Part shown: positions 1-8,658 of the stretch, one piece after another
Layout: each line of letters starts with the position of its first letter
Position numbering within the stretch: the first letter of the stretch is position 1
Made by a program: the position numbers and the translations under genes
Notes under the pieces: generated by a model
What the model saw: the letters and a program-made list of their open reading frames with translations, nothing else
Told to the model about the DNA's origin: nothing
Database searches by the model: none
Assembly: GCA_947475315.1 (NCBI GenBank)
Contig: CANJMY010000017.1
Coordinates: 1-51,291 of the forward strand
DNA: 51,291 nucleotides
Direction: 5' to 3'
From: Pseudomonadota bacterium
GTDB lineage: Bacteria; Myxococcota_A; UBA796; GCA-2862545

Positions 1-1
1 C

Positions 2-565
2 AACGATCGCCTCGACGACGCCGGCTACGCCTACGTGGGCATGGACCACTTCGCCAAGGCGTCGGACTCGCTGGTGATCGCACAGCGCTCGGGCAACCTG
101 CGCCGCAACTTCCAGGGCTACAGCACGCATGAGGGCCTCTCCATCGTGGCGTGCGGCACGTCCGCGATCAGCGAGCTCGCCGGCTCCTACGCGCAGAACG
201 TGAAGCACATCGGCGACTACAAGCGCCGCATCCGCGAAGAGGGCACCGCCACCGAGCGCGGCCTGCGCCTCACGCCCGACGACCAGCTCCGCCGTCGCGT
301 GATCATGGACCTGATGTGCAACTTCGCCATCTACGACCAGGACTTCAGCGACCTGCTCCCGGCGGGGCAGTCGTTCTCGTCGTACTTTGACGCGGAGATC
401 GAGGGCCTCACGCCCTTCACAGAGGTGGGCCTGATCGAGCGCACGTCCGACGGCCTCGTGGTGTCGAACGAGGGTCGCATGATCATCCGCAACATGGCGA
501 TGGTCTTTGACGCGTGGCTTCCCAAGCTCGCCGCGGACCAGGCCCGCTTCTCGCGCACGGTCTGA
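2..565 (+). CDS. hemN: Oxygen-independent coproporphyrinogen III oxidase, C-terminal part
   Basis: This is the C-terminal 187 residues of HemN, the radical-SAM enzyme that decarboxylates coproporphyrinogen III to protoporphyrinogen IX in the cytoplasm. The visible part carries the family block MDHFAK followed by RRNFQGYSTH, then the helical C-terminal domain ending near AADQARFSRTV. The radical-SAM CxxxCxxC motif lies upstream of the window, so the gene is cut by the window edge and there is no sign that it is broken. It ends four bases before the next heme gene, so the two are very likely co-transcribed. I recognise the family confidently from these blocks. Confidence 0.93.
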   Translation, partial: NDRLDDAGYAYVGMDHFAKASDSLVIAQRSGNLRRNFQGYSTHEGLSIVACGTSAISELAGSYAQNVKHIGDYKRRIREEGTATERGLRLTPDDQLRRRVIMDLMCNFAIYDQDFSDLLPAGQSFSSYFDAEIEGLTPFTEVGLIERTSDGLVVSNEGRMIIRNMAMVFDAWLPKLAADQARFSRTV

Positions 566-569
566 CGCC

Positions 570-1898
570 ATGCGCGACCTGATCGTCATCGGGGGCGGAC
601 CTTCTGGCCTCGCCGCCGGCGTGTCGGCCAAGGCCGCGGGTCGCGACGTGCTGGTGCTCGAGGCCGACTCGCGCGCCGGCGGCAACATGCGCAGCGAGGT
701 CATCGACGGGTGCGTGGTCGACTGGGGGCCCACCACCATGCGGCTGGTGGACCCGTTGGTGCTGACGGCGCTGGACGCCATGGGCGCGCTGCCCGACGTG
801 GTCGACGCCGACCCGCACACCAAGAGCAAGCGCATGTTGGTCCGCTCGGGTGCGCTGGCGCCGTTGCCGGGCTTGCCGTGGAGCCTAATGCCGGGCGGCA
901 TGTTCGGGCTGGGCTGGCTGGGCCGTCTTCTGTGGAACGCGATCAGCCCGCCCAAGCTGGCCGCGGACGTCACCCTGGACGCGTGGGTTCGAGCGCAGCT
1001 AAGCGACGCGATCCTGCGCAACGCCGTCGATCCGTTCGTGTCGGGCGTCTACGCCGGTGACCCGACGCAGCTCATCGCGCGCCTGGCCTTCCCGGACCTG
1101 ATCGAGATGTCGGACGCGGGCGGCGGGAGCCTGCTGCGCGGCGTGTTCAAGCGAAAGAAGGGCGCGGAGAAGATCTCGCCCGGTCGCCTGATCAACCTGC
1201 GCGGCGGCATGGAGGGCATCGCCACCGCCGCCACCCGCACCCTGGGCGACAGCCTCGCGCTGAGCACGCCCGTCCGTGGCCTCGTCCGCGAGGGGGACGC
1301 CTGGCGCGTGCTCACGGAGCAGGGCGAGCACCGCGCTCGCTCGGTGGTGCTGTCGGCGCCGTGCCACGCGCTGGGGCCCGTGCTGGACGGTCTGGACGCC
1401 GACCTAGCCCGTCAGGTGGAGACCGTGCCCTACGCCACCATCGCGCTCGTCACGCTCCGCGTCCGCGAGTCCGACATCCCGAACATCCCGGCGGCGTTTG
1501 GCTTCCTGGTGCCTCGCGCCGAGCCGTCGCACGTGCTGGGCGCGCTGTTCACGTCCTGCCTGTTCCCGGGTCGCGCCCTGGAAGGCGAGCGAGCCATCAC
1601 CCTGTTCGTCGGCGGGCGTCGGCACCAGGCGTGGCTGGACTCGGTGGACGACGACGCGGTCCGCGCCGACGCGCGCGCCCTGCTGGAGCGCGTGCTCGGC
1701 TGGCGCGGCGAGGCCACGATGCACGTCCAGCGCATCCCGCGCGCCATCGCCCAGTACGACCGGTCCGTTTGGGGCTTGGCAGAGGCGGTCTCACGCCTGC
1801 AGGGGCGCCACCCGACGCTTCGTTGGGCGTCGAACGCGCCGGGTGGCGTGGCGCTCCCCGCCGCGATCGCCCGCGGCTGGATCGCCGGGAAGCCGTGA
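570..1898 (+). CDS. hemY: Protoporphyrinogen oxidase (FAD-dependent)
   Basis: A 442-residue FAD-dependent amine-oxidase-fold protein, matching HemY-type protoporphyrinogen oxidase, which oxidises protoporphyrinogen IX to protoporphyrin IX. The N-terminus has the dinucleotide-binding motif IGGGPSGLAAG (residues 7-17) followed by an acidic strand end (VLEAD) and the RAGGN loop. The C-terminus has the family's NAPGGVALP block, which contacts FAD. An upstream in-frame start exists inside hemN, but the ATG at 570, four bases after the hemN stop, gives the motif its normal distance from the N-terminus. Pairing with hemN means the last two steps of protoporphyrin synthesis are encoded together. Length fits the family (about 450-480). 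Confidence 0.9.
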   Translation: MRDLIVIGGGPSGLAAGVSAKAAGRDVLVLEADSRAGGNMRSEVIDGCVVDWGPTTMRLVDPLVLTALDAMGALPDVVDADPHTKSKRMLVRSGALAPLPGLPWSLMPGGMFGLGWLGRLLWNAISPPKLAADVTLDAWVRAQLSDAILRNAVDPFVSGVYAGDPTQLIARLAFPDLIEMSDAGGGSLLRGVFKRKKGAEKISPGRLINLRGGMEGIATAATRTLGDSLALSTPVRGLVREGDAWRVLTEQGEHRARSVVLSAPCHALGPVLDGLDADLARQVETVPYATIALVTLRVRESDIPNIPAAFGFLVPRAEPSHVLGALFTSCLFPGRALEGERAITLFVGGRRHQAWLDSVDDDAVRADARALLERVLGWRGEATMHVQRIPRAIAQYDRSVWGLAEAVSRLQGRHPTLRWASNAPGGVALPAAIARGWIAGKP

Positions 1899-2012
1899 TC
1901 GCTCGCGGGTTCTCCGTTTGCGTCTTGGCCGCTGCCTGGGTCTGGTGAAGGGAATGTCGGCGGCGTGGTGAACGCGCCTGACCTCATGTAAAAGCCGTTC
2001 CAGAGGACCAGC

Positions 2013-3065
2013 ATGCCCGCATCCCAACCGCCGACCTACATGGTGGTCCAGCCCCCCACCGGCAGCCCGGTAGACCGCCTGGGTCTGGCGCTCATCAAGG
2101 ACCCGCGCGACCTGATCTTCTTCCGGACCACGGCCTGGATGGCGACGTGCCTGCTGCCGGTGTCGGCGCTGATGTTCGTGCCGGGCGTCTTCCGCTGGTG
2201 GTTGGCGCCGCTCTACCTCGGCTACGTGATGTACTTCTTCATCGACCGGTACATCCTGATGCTGCACGCCACGTCGCACCGGCCGCTCTACAAGCGCGAG
2301 TACCGGGTGCTTGGCCACGTGGTCCCGGTGCTGCTGGCGCCGTTCTTCGGTCAGTCGCCGTACACGTACTACGCACACCACATGGGCATGCACCACCCCG
2401 AGAACAACATGGAGGACGACCTGTCGAGCACGCTGAAGTACCAGCGCGACTCGCGGATCGACTTCTTGAAGTACTGGGCCACGTTCTTCTTCCTGGGGCC
2501 GTTCCAGCTCCCGATCTACTTCGCGAAGCGCCGCCGCTGGTCGATGTTCCGCATGTTCGTGCTGGGTGAGGTCGGCTGGTTCTCGCTGGTCGCGCTGCTG
2601 CTGTGGCTGGTGCCCGGCCCCACGTTCACCGTGTTCGTCGTGCCGTTCCTGATGATCCGGTTCCTGATGATGTCGGGCAACTGGGGTCAGCACGCGTTCG
2701 TCTGCCCAGACGACCCTTCGAACCCGTTCAAGAACAGCGCTACGCTGATCAACGCGCGCCACAACCGCCGCTGCTACAACGACGGCTACCACGCGGTGCA
2801 CCACGAGAAGCAGGTGCTCCACTGGTCTGAGATGCCGCTGGACTTTGAGAACCACCGCGACAAGTACGCCAAGAACGACGCGCTGGTGTTCGACGGGATC
2901 TTCGGGTTCCAGAAGATCTGGTGGTTCCTGATGACGCGGCAGTACCAGAAGCTCGCGTCGCACGTGGTGCGCTTTGACGGCTCCAAGACCGACGAGGAGA
3001 TCGTGGCGCTGCTGCATCGCCGCCTCACGCCGATCGCGCCGGGCTCCACCCTGACCGCCAAGTAG
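2013..3065 (+). CDS. Membrane fatty acid desaturase family protein
   Basis: A 350-residue integral membrane di-iron protein. Three histidine boxes are visible: HATSH near residue 88, HHMGMHH near 125, and GYHAVHH near 255, in the usual order and spacing. Between them are hydrophobic stretches (about residues 40-80 and 160-230) forming the membrane bundle. Members of this family insert double bonds into acyl chains using O2 and a ferredoxin or cytochrome donor; related enzymes hydroxylate or ketolate carotenoids. The HHEKQVLHW context looks more like an acyl desaturase than a carotenoid ketolase, but the substrate cannot be read from sequence. It is separated from hemY by 114 bp and probably has its own promoter. 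Confidence 0.82.
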   Translation: MPASQPPTYMVVQPPTGSPVDRLGLALIKDPRDLIFFRTTAWMATCLLPVSALMFVPGVFRWWLAPLYLGYVMYFFIDRYILMLHATSHRPLYKREYRVLGHVVPVLLAPFFGQSPYTYYAHHMGMHHPENNMEDDLSSTLKYQRDSRIDFLKYWATFFFLGPFQLPIYFAKRRRWSMFRMFVLGEVGWFSLVALLLWLVPGPTFTVFVVPFLMIRFLMMSGNWGQHAFVCPDDPSNPFKNSATLINARHNRRCYNDGYHAVHHEKQVLHWSEMPLDFENHRDKYAKNDALVFDGIFGFQKIWWFLMTRQYQKLASHVVRFDGSKTDEEIVALLHRRLTPIAPGSTLTAK

Positions 3066-3067
3066 CC

Positions 3068-3105
3068 GCGCTTCGGGCCGCCGCAGGACGCGGAGGCCCG
3101 AGCGC
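3068..3105. terminator. Hairpin between convergent genes, candidate bidirectional terminator
   Basis: GCGCTTCGGGCC (3068-3079) pairs with GGCCCGAGCGC (3095-3105) apart from one bulged T. It lies between the desaturase stop and the clpA stop, which converge here. There is no clear T-tract on either side, so it may terminate poorly alone or act with Rho. Confidence 0.45.
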
Positions 3106-3110
3106 TTGGC

Positions 3111-5402
3111 CTACGCGTCCACCGTCTCCTTGGGCGGCGCGACGGCGTCGTCCTTGGGCGGCTTGCCGTGGGCGCGCAGCAGGACCTCGCCGTCGGCGAA
3201 GTCGATCTCGGCCGTGCCACCGTGCTGGAGCGCGCCAAAGAGCAGTTCGTCGGCGAGCTTGCGCTTGACGTAGTCCTGGATGACGCGGCCCATCTCGCGG
3301 GCGCCGTACTCGGGGCTGAAGCCCTTCTCGAGGAAGTAGCTCCTCGCCGCGTCGGTGGCGGTGAGCGTGACGTCGCGCTCGATCAGCTGGTTCTCCAGCT
3401 CGAGCAGGAACTTGTCGACGATGCGCAGGATGGTCTCTTCCGGCAGCGGCTCGAACCAGACGATGGCGTCGAGGCGGTTGCGGAACTCGGGCGGGAACAC
3501 CTCCTTGAGGACGCTCTCCGCGCGGGAGGCGGCGCCGGCCTGCACGAAGCCCACGTTGCGCGCGGACGCCTGACGGGCGCCGGCGTTGGTGGTCAGGATG
3601 ACGACGGCGTTGCGGAAGTCGCTCTTGCGGCCGTTGTTGTCCGTGAGCGTGGCCGAGTCCATCACCTGCAGGAGGATGTTGAACACGTCCTTGTGCGCCT
3701 TCTCGATCTCGTCGAGCACGATCACGCAGTGGGGCGTCTTGTAGATGGCGTCGGTCAGCAGGCCCGCCTGCTCAAACCCGACGTAGCCGGGGGGAGCGCC
3801 GATCAGCAGGCTGACCGCGTGCTTCTCCATGTATTCGGACATGTCGAAGCGGTGGAAGGTCACGCCCAACGCCGACGCGAGCTGCTTGGCGAGCTCGGTC
3901 TTGCCGACGCCGGTGGGGCCCGCGAACAGGAAGCTGCCGACGGGTCGGTTGGGCGAGCCGATGCCGGCGCGGTTCATCTTGATGGCGTTGGACACCGCGA
4001 TGATGGCGTTGTCCTGGCCGAAGATCACGCGCTGCAGATCGGACTGCAGGTTGAACAGGCGGTCCTTGTCCTCGGTGGACACGGCGCGCGGCGGGATGCG
4101 CGCGATGCGCGCGATCGCGGCCTCCACGTCCTTGAGCGTCACGCGGTCACCACCGCGCAGCTGCACGGACGCGCCGACCTCGTCGAGCACGTCGATCGCC
4201 TTGTCCGGGAGCTTGCGCTCGTTGAGGTGGCGCACGGCCAGGCGCACGCACGCGTCGACGGCGTCGTCGTCGTACTTCACGCCGTGGAAGTCCTCGTAGC
4301 GGCTCTGGAGGCCGTGGAGGATGGCCACCGCGTCGTCCGGGGAAGGCTCAGAGATGTCGATGGTCTGGAAGCGGCGCGCGAACGCCTTGTCCTTGCCGAG
4401 CGATCCGCGGTAGTCCTCGTGCGTGGTCGAGCCGATCACGCGCAGCTCACCGGCCGCGAGCGCAGGCTTCAACAGGTTGGAGGCGTCCATGGTGCCGCCG
4501 CTGGTCGCGCCGGCGCCCACGACGATGTGCAGCTCGTCCACGAAGAGGATGGCCTTCTTGTCGTCTTCCAGCGCCTTGAGCACCGCCTTGAGGCGCTCCT
4601 CGAAGTCGCCGCGGTAGCGCGTGCCGGCCATGAGCGAGCCCATGTCGAGGCTGTAGATGTGCGTGTCCTTGAGGGACTCCGGCACGTCGCCCTCGTGGAT
4701 GCGGCGGGCGAGGCCCTCGACGATCGCCGTCTTGCCGACGCCGGGGTCGCCGATCAGCAGCGGGTTGTTCTTGCGGCGACGCGCGAGGATGTGGACCATG
4801 CGGTCGACCTCGTCGTGGCGGCCGATAAGCGGGTCGATCTTGCCGGCGGCGGCGCGCTTGTAGAGGTCGACGCAGAAGTCTTCCAGCGCGGTCTCTGGGC
4901 GCGCGCCGGGCGTGGACTGGGCGTCGGGGCCGGTGCCCTGGGGCGTGCGGACAGGGTCCGACGCTCGCGAGCCGCCCTTGCGGACGCCGTGGCTGATGAA
5001 GCTGACGACATCCAGGCGCGTGACGCCGTGGGCCTCCAGCAGGTGCACGGCCTGGCAGTCGGGCTCGCCGAACAGGGCGACCAGCACGTTGCCGCCATCC
5101 ACGGGGGCCTTGCTGCTGTTCTGCACGTGAACGATGGCGCGCTGCAGCACGCGCCGGAACGCGGCGGTGTGCATGGGGTCGTAGTCGGCGTCGGCTTCGA
5201 TCGACTCGTACTCGTCGAGCAGCGCCTCAACCTCCTTCTCCAGCTCGCCGAGATCGGCGCCGCACGCCTCGAGGATCTCGGACGCGCGCGGATCGTGGAG
5301 CAGGCCATGGAGCAGGTGCTCGGTGGTCAGGAACTCATGCTTCTTCTGGCGGGCGCGTTCGAGGGCCATGCCAAGGGCCACGCGCAGGTCGTCTCCGAGC
5401 AT
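3111..5402 (-). CDS. clpA: ATP-dependent Clp protease ATP-binding subunit ClpA
   Basis: A 763-residue Hsp100 unfoldase that feeds substrates to ClpP. Domains in order: Clp-N double repeat (about 1-145), a linker rich in Pro/Ser/Thr (about 146-172), AAA1 with Walker A GDPGVGKT (218-225) and Walker B FVDELH, and AAA2 with Walker A GPTGVGKT (about residue 495) and Walker B VLDEIE, then the D2-small domain. Length and the absence of a long ClpB-type coiled-coil middle domain fit ClpA, not ClpB. Its ATG directly follows the clpS stop codon without a spacer, so the two are translationally linked and the adaptor and unfoldase form one operon. clpP is not in the window. Confidence 0.96.
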   Translation of the reverse strand: MLGDDLRVALGMALERARQKKHEFLTTEHLLHGLLHDPRASEILEACGADLGELEKEVEALLDEYESIEADADYDPMHTAAFRRVLQRAIVHVQNSSKAPVDGGNVLVALFGEPDCQAVHLLEAHGVTRLDVVSFISHGVRKGGSRASDPVRTPQGTGPDAQSTPGARPETALEDFCVDLYKRAAAGKIDPLIGRHDEVDRMVHILARRRKNNPLLIGDPGVGKTAIVEGLARRIHEGDVPESLKDTHIYSLDMGSLMAGTRYRGDFEERLKAVLKALEDDKKAILFVDELHIVVGAGATSGGTMDASNLLKPALAAGELRVIGSTTHEDYRGSLGKDKAFARRFQTIDISEPSPDDAVAILHGLQSRYEDFHGVKYDDDAVDACVRLAVRHLNERKLPDKAIDVLDEVGASVQLRGGDRVTLKDVEAAIARIARIPPRAVSTEDKDRLFNLQSDLQRVIFGQDNAIIAVSNAIKMNRAGIGSPNRPVGSFLFAGPTGVGKTELAKQLASALGVTFHRFDMSEYMEKHAVSLLIGAPPGYVGFEQAGLLTDAIYKTPHCVIVLDEIEKAHKDVFNILLQVMDSATLTDNNGRKSDFRNAVVILTTNAGARQASARNVGFVQAGAASRAESVLKEVFPPEFRNRLDAIVWFEPLPEETILRIVDKFLLELENQLIERDVTLTATDAARSYFLEKGFSPEYGAREMGRVIQDYVKRKLADELLFGALQHGGTAEIDFADGEVLLRAHGKPPKDDAVAPPKETVDA

Positions 5403-5711
5403 CTACTCTGGCTCCATGGTGCACTGAAGGGGGTGACCCGCGTCGCGGGCCAGTTCGACGGTCTGCTCTACCCGCGTCTCCGCGATCTCCTTGCTGTAGA
5501 CCCCCGCGACGCCCATGCCGGCGCGGTGGATCTGCAACATCAGGCGCGACGCCGACGCGGGCGTGTGGCGGAACACGTTGGTGAGCACAAACACGACGAA
5601 CTCCATGCTGGTGTAGTCGTCGTTGTGGATGAGGACCTTGAAGCGCTTGGGCTGCTCCGTCTTGGTCTTCTCAAGGATGTCGCCCTGCTTGTCTTGCCGG
5701 GGATCGCTCAT
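5403..5711 (-). CDS. clpS: ATP-dependent Clp protease adaptor ClpS
   Basis: A 102-residue adaptor that binds N-degron substrates and delivers them to the ClpA N-domain. The core begins at KVLIHNDDYTSMEFVVFVL, which includes the conserved NDD(Y/F)T loop that recognises the N-terminal residue, and continues through HRAGMGVAGVY. The start at 5711 was chosen because the preceding in-frame sequence is Arg/Ser-rich and unlike ClpS, whereas MSDPRQDK gives the typical short N-terminal extension. The stop codon abuts the clpA start. The 97-bp gap to the preceding gene probably holds the promoter of the clpS-clpA pair. Confidence 0.95.
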   Translation of the reverse strand: MSDPRQDKQGDILEKTKTEQPKRFKVLIHNDDYTSMEFVVFVLTNVFRHTPASASRLMLQIHRAGMGVAGVYSKEIAETRVEQTVELARDAGHPLQCTMEPE

Positions 5712-5808
5712 GTTGCCGGTGGTCTCCGATGCCTTGAGTGTAGCCCGGCTACGTGGGCTGTGACCGTCGCCTCGTGACATGGCCACGCTTCGACCGACCG
5801 AAAACCCC

Positions 5809-6927
5809 TCACGGCCGGATGTGAAGGTCCGTGACGACCGGCCGGTGATCGGAGCAACCGTTGACGGGCACCCGGATGCCGCCGATCCCGACCTTGGGCG
5901 ACACATACACGTGGTCGACCCGCAGCGGGAGCAGGCCGAGCAGGCTGACCGTGCCGCCATAGCCGTCCCCCGCGACGTCCCAGGCGTCCCGGAGGACGCC
6001 GCGAAGGCCGACGTGTACGGGCGTGTCCCGGGTGCCGTTGAAGTCCCCGGCGATCACCAGCGGCCCGCGCTCGGCCGTGGCCAGCGCCTGGAGCGCACGA
6101 CCCTGCTGGGCCTGCGCGTCGAACACCTTGGGCATCCGCCCGACCGCCTGATCCAAACGGTTCACCGGCTCGTCGAGCACGCCGAGCGTGGCCAGGTGCA
6201 CCCCGACCACCCGCAGCGTGGTGTCGTCGCGCGAGACTGTGGCGTCAATGCGCTGCCAGTCGTCGTCCGCGACGTAGGGCTGCGCGCCGCCGTGGTCCAG
6301 ACGCCACGCGCCGCGGGTGCACACGGCCAAGCCGCTGCGCTTGGGGCCGGTGCTCCGCGCACGGTAGGTGTCCCAGGCGCAGCTCAGGCCCAGGTCGACC
6401 GTCAGCGCGTCCAGGTCCTGCGCGGTCAGCTCCTCCAGGGTGAGCACGTCGGGGTTGGCGGCCAGCACCTCGCGCACCAGGCAGGCGCGGGCGTTGCCGC
6501 TGTCGTCGGGGCCACCCCACAGGCGACGCACGTTCCAGGTCATCAGGCGCACCGCGACGCCGCTCGTGTCGTCGGGCGACTGCCGCCAGATGGGGCCCCA
6601 CAGCGCCAACGGCGCGACGGTGGCGAGCCCGAGCAGCCAGGGCGACAGGCCACGGTCCGGGAACAGGGTCCACAGCAGGAAGGTCCAGCCGATCCCAATC
6701 ACCGCCAGGTAGGGGAGGGCGGACATGGCGGCGACGGCAGGCCAGACGAGATCCCCACCGGCGGCGGACCACCCGGCGCTGGCCCAGACGACGACCAACG
6801 CTGCGGCGGTGGCCCACGTCACGGCGCCCGCGAGTCGCCCGCCGCGCTTGGGCGGCGGGAGCACGAACGAGGTGGCGCGCGCGGCGCCCTCCGCGGACAG
6901 CTCGGTGACGGGCAGACGGGACGACAT
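5809..6927 (-). CDS. Membrane endonuclease/exonuclease/phosphatase family protein
   Basis: A 372-residue protein with about three N-terminal membrane segments (roughly residues 30-125) followed by an EEP-fold catalytic domain. Active-site motifs are visible in order: TWNVRR (the conserved Asn), LTLEEL (metal-binding Glu), GDFN, RVDHVYVS and SDHRPV. EEP proteins cleave phosphodiesters in nucleic acids or lipids; the membrane anchor, as in the YafD/VanJ-like branch, suggests an envelope or lipid-related role, but the substrate is unknown. The start at 6927 (MSSRLPVTEL) was chosen over an upstream in-frame ATG, whose extension would overlap the divergent pyrophosphatase gene and is compositionally unlike a protein. 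Confidence 0.82.
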   Translation of the reverse strand: MSSRLPVTELSAEGAARATSFVLPPPKRGGRLAGAVTWATAAALVVVWASAGWSAAGGDLVWPAVAAMSALPYLAVIGIGWTFLLWTLFPDRGLSPWLLGLATVAPLALWGPIWRQSPDDTSGVAVRLMTWNVRRLWGGPDDSGNARACLVREVLAANPDVLTLEELTAQDLDALTVDLGLSCAWDTYRARSTGPKRSGLAVCTRGAWRLDHGGAQPYVADDDWQRIDATVSRDDTTLRVVGVHLATLGVLDEPVNRLDQAVGRMPKVFDAQAQQGRALQALATAERGPLVIAGDFNGTRDTPVHVGLRGVLRDAWDVAGDGYGGTVSLLGLLPLRVDHVYVSPKVGIGGIRVPVNGCSDHRPVVTDLHIRP

Positions 6928-7012
6928 GAAGCACCTGGGCGACCGGCGGACTATCACGGAGGCCACGTCGGGTCGGACGACACGACAACACGTCGCGGAC
7001 AGCGGAGCGGAG

Positions 7013-7423
7013 ATGGCGACCGACTGGTTGGGGGCCTGGGTCGAGGTGTCGATCGACGCGCCCCGCGGCACGTTCGTGAAGCGCCGCGCCGACGGCACGG
7101 TCGACTTCGTGTCGCCCCTCCCCACGCCGTTCAACTACGGCGATGTGCCGGGGCAGTGGGGCGGCGACGGAGATCCGCTCGACGCGCTGGTGGTCGGGCC
7201 GCGACTGCCGCGCGGACACCGAGGCCGCTGGCAGGTGGTGGGAGTGGTGTCCTTCATCGACGGCGGCCTCACCGACGAGAAGCTGGTGTGCGGTGAGGTC
7301 GGCCCCGCCGAGCGACGCGCCGTCGAGGCCTTCTTCACGGTGTACGCCGTCGCCAAGCGCGCGCTGCGTGCGGCGCGTCGTGGCGGTGGCGTGACCGAGT
7401 ATCGGGGCGTGCGCTGGCTCTGA
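7013..7423 (+). CDS. Divergent family I inorganic pyrophosphatase
   Basis: A 136-residue protein related to soluble family I pyrophosphatases, which hydrolyse PPi and are Mg-dependent. The metal-binding signature DGDPLD (residues 52-57) follows PFNYGDVPG, and IDGGLTDEKLV (82-92) supplies the second Asp/Asp/Lys set. It is shorter than bacterial family members (about 165-180), and I cannot see equivalents of the early Glu/Arg or the late Tyr-Lys of the classic active site. It may therefore be a divergent or specialised member. The ATG at 7013 keeps the fold's first strand (VEVSIDAPRG); longer in-frame starts exist. It is divergent from the EEP gene and converges on the SRPBCC gene with a 12-bp gap. 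Confidence 0.75.
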   Translation: MATDWLGAWVEVSIDAPRGTFVKRRADGTVDFVSPLPTPFNYGDVPGQWGGDGDPLDALVVGPRLPRGHRGRWQVVGVVSFIDGGLTDEKLVCGEVGPAERRAVEAFFTVYAVAKRALRAARRGGGVTEYRGVRWL

Positions 7424-7435
7424 GCCGCCGCACGA

Positions 7436-7867
7436 TCAGACGCGGACGACCTGCTCCAGCCCGTCGAGCGCGCCGGACCACGCCCACTGGTACACCTCGG
7501 TCGCGTCGGCGTCGGCCAAGCCGTCGTGCACGATGCGCACTTCGGTGACCGGACCGTCTCCGGCGAGCGAGATGATCACGCGGCTCTGACGACCGCCATC
7601 CATGTCGCTGTGCCACGTGAACCCGAGCGTGCGGCCCTGATCGATCTGGTTGAAGTGGCCGTCGATGCGCAGAAGATTGCCCTCGGTCGAGGTCATGCGC
7701 GCACGAAATCGACCGCCAAAGCGTAGATCCCACTCGTCGATAAAGGTGGTGAAGGTCTCAGGGCCCCACCAAGACGCGACAAGCGACTTGTCGGTGATCG
7801 CCCGCCAGACGCGCCCGCGCGTCGACTCGACGCTCCTGCGGACCTCGACAGCCTGCCCAGTGTTCAT
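7436..7867 (-). CDS. SRPBCC / Aha1-like domain protein
   Basis: A 143-residue START-like (AHSA1-type) protein. The pattern is typical: VEVRRSVESTRGRVWRAITD, then LVASWWGPETF, FGGRFRARM and a C-terminal helix (WSGALDGLEQVV). These folds make a hydrophobic cavity that binds small ligands or client proteins; no catalytic role can be inferred. The start at 7867 (MNTGQAVEV) has GGAG at good spacing upstream, and the longer in-frame extension is Arg-rich and not protein-like. The 214-bp region before it is shared with the divergent fasciclin gene and should hold both promoters; I could not pick out convincing -35/-10 pairs there. Confidence 0.82.
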   Translation of the reverse strand: MNTGQAVEVRRSVESTRGRVWRAITDKSLVASWWGPETFTTFIDEWDLRFGGRFRARMTSTEGNLLRIDGHFNQIDQGRTLGFTWHSDMDGGRQSRVIISLAGDGPVTEVRIVHDGLADADATEVYQWAWSGALDGLEQVVRV

Positions 7868-8081
7868 CCCGTACTCCGTCGCGTACGAACCCCACGGTAG
7901 CACAGGCCGTGCCGTAGGCAATGTTCTGCGATTGCGTAGAGCACGTCGCGCACGGATCTGGGGCGGGCGCGTCGATTCGCCGCGGGGGGAGCGTCGTGAC
8001 ATGGCATGACGATTGCTTGGGCATTTGTCAGCGGAGTCTCACGTCTGCTGTGGTGCTCCGCCCCCCCAACCCAGGTGTACC

Positions 8082-8645
8082 ATGCTCAAGCCACGTACCT
8101 CGCTGTTACTCGCCTTCCTCCTAGGCTGTTCGTCGCCTCCAGCGGCAGACCCCGCCGTCCCGACGATGCTCCCTGACGCGGCACCGGCTGCGGCCCAGGC
8201 CGCGGCGCCTGCTGAGCCAAAGCCGGACAACAAGAAGACGGTGGTGGATGTCGCGGTCGGCTCGCCCGACCACACGACGCTGGTGGCCGCGCTCACCGCC
8301 GCGGGACTCGTGCCCGCGCTGAACAGCCCCGGTGGGATCTACACGGTGTTTGCGCCGACGAACGCGGCGTTCGACAAGCTGCCGGCGGGCACCGTGGACA
8401 CCCTGCTCAAGCCCGAGAACCTGGACAAGCTCAAGAAGATCCTCAAGCATCACGCTGCGGTGCCCATGATCCAGCAGGCGGAGATGCATGACGGCGCGAC
8501 GCTCGGGATGTCGGATGGCTCGTCCGTCACGTTCCACGTCGATGGGGACCACGTGAAGGTGGATGACGTGAACATCCTGGGCTCCGTGCAGGTGATGAAC
8601 GGCATCGTGTACGTCGTCGACGGCGTTCTCTCGCCGAGCCGCTGA
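8082..8645 (+). CDS. Fasciclin (FAS1) domain lipoprotein
   Basis: A 187-residue exported lipoprotein with one FAS1 domain. The N-terminus has a lipoprotein signal ending in the lipobox LLGC (around residue 16), then an Ala/Pro-rich linker to about residue 48. The FAS1 fold follows: DVAVGSPDHTTLVAALTAAGL, YTVFAPTNAAFDKLP, and at the end NGIVYVVDGVLSP, all hallmarks of the domain. FAS1 domains mediate adhesion or matrix interactions; the partner is unknown. The ATG at 8082 was chosen because AGGTG precedes it and it starts the signal peptide. It converges on the outer-membrane gene with only 13 bases between stops. Confidence 0.9.
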   Translation: MLKPRTSLLLAFLLGCSSPPAADPAVPTMLPDAAPAAAQAAAPAEPKPDNKKTVVDVAVGSPDHTTLVAALTAAGLVPALNSPGGIYTVFAPTNAAFDKLPAGTVDTLLKPENLDKLKKILKHHAAVPMIQQAEMHDGATLGMSDGSSVTFHVDGDHVKVDDVNILGSVQVMNGIVYVVDGVLSPSR

Positions 8646-8658
8646 TCGAGGCGCGAGG

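Noticed and set aside
1-565. hemN as a truncated pseudogene
   Set aside because: The frame is open from the first base of the window, so the missing N-terminus is due to the window edge.
3168-5777. Long open frame antisense to clpA and clpS
   Set aside because: It lies entirely opposite clearly coding clpA/clpS, has no recognisable motif and reads as Ala/Val/Arg-rich. In GC-rich DNA long antisense frames are common.
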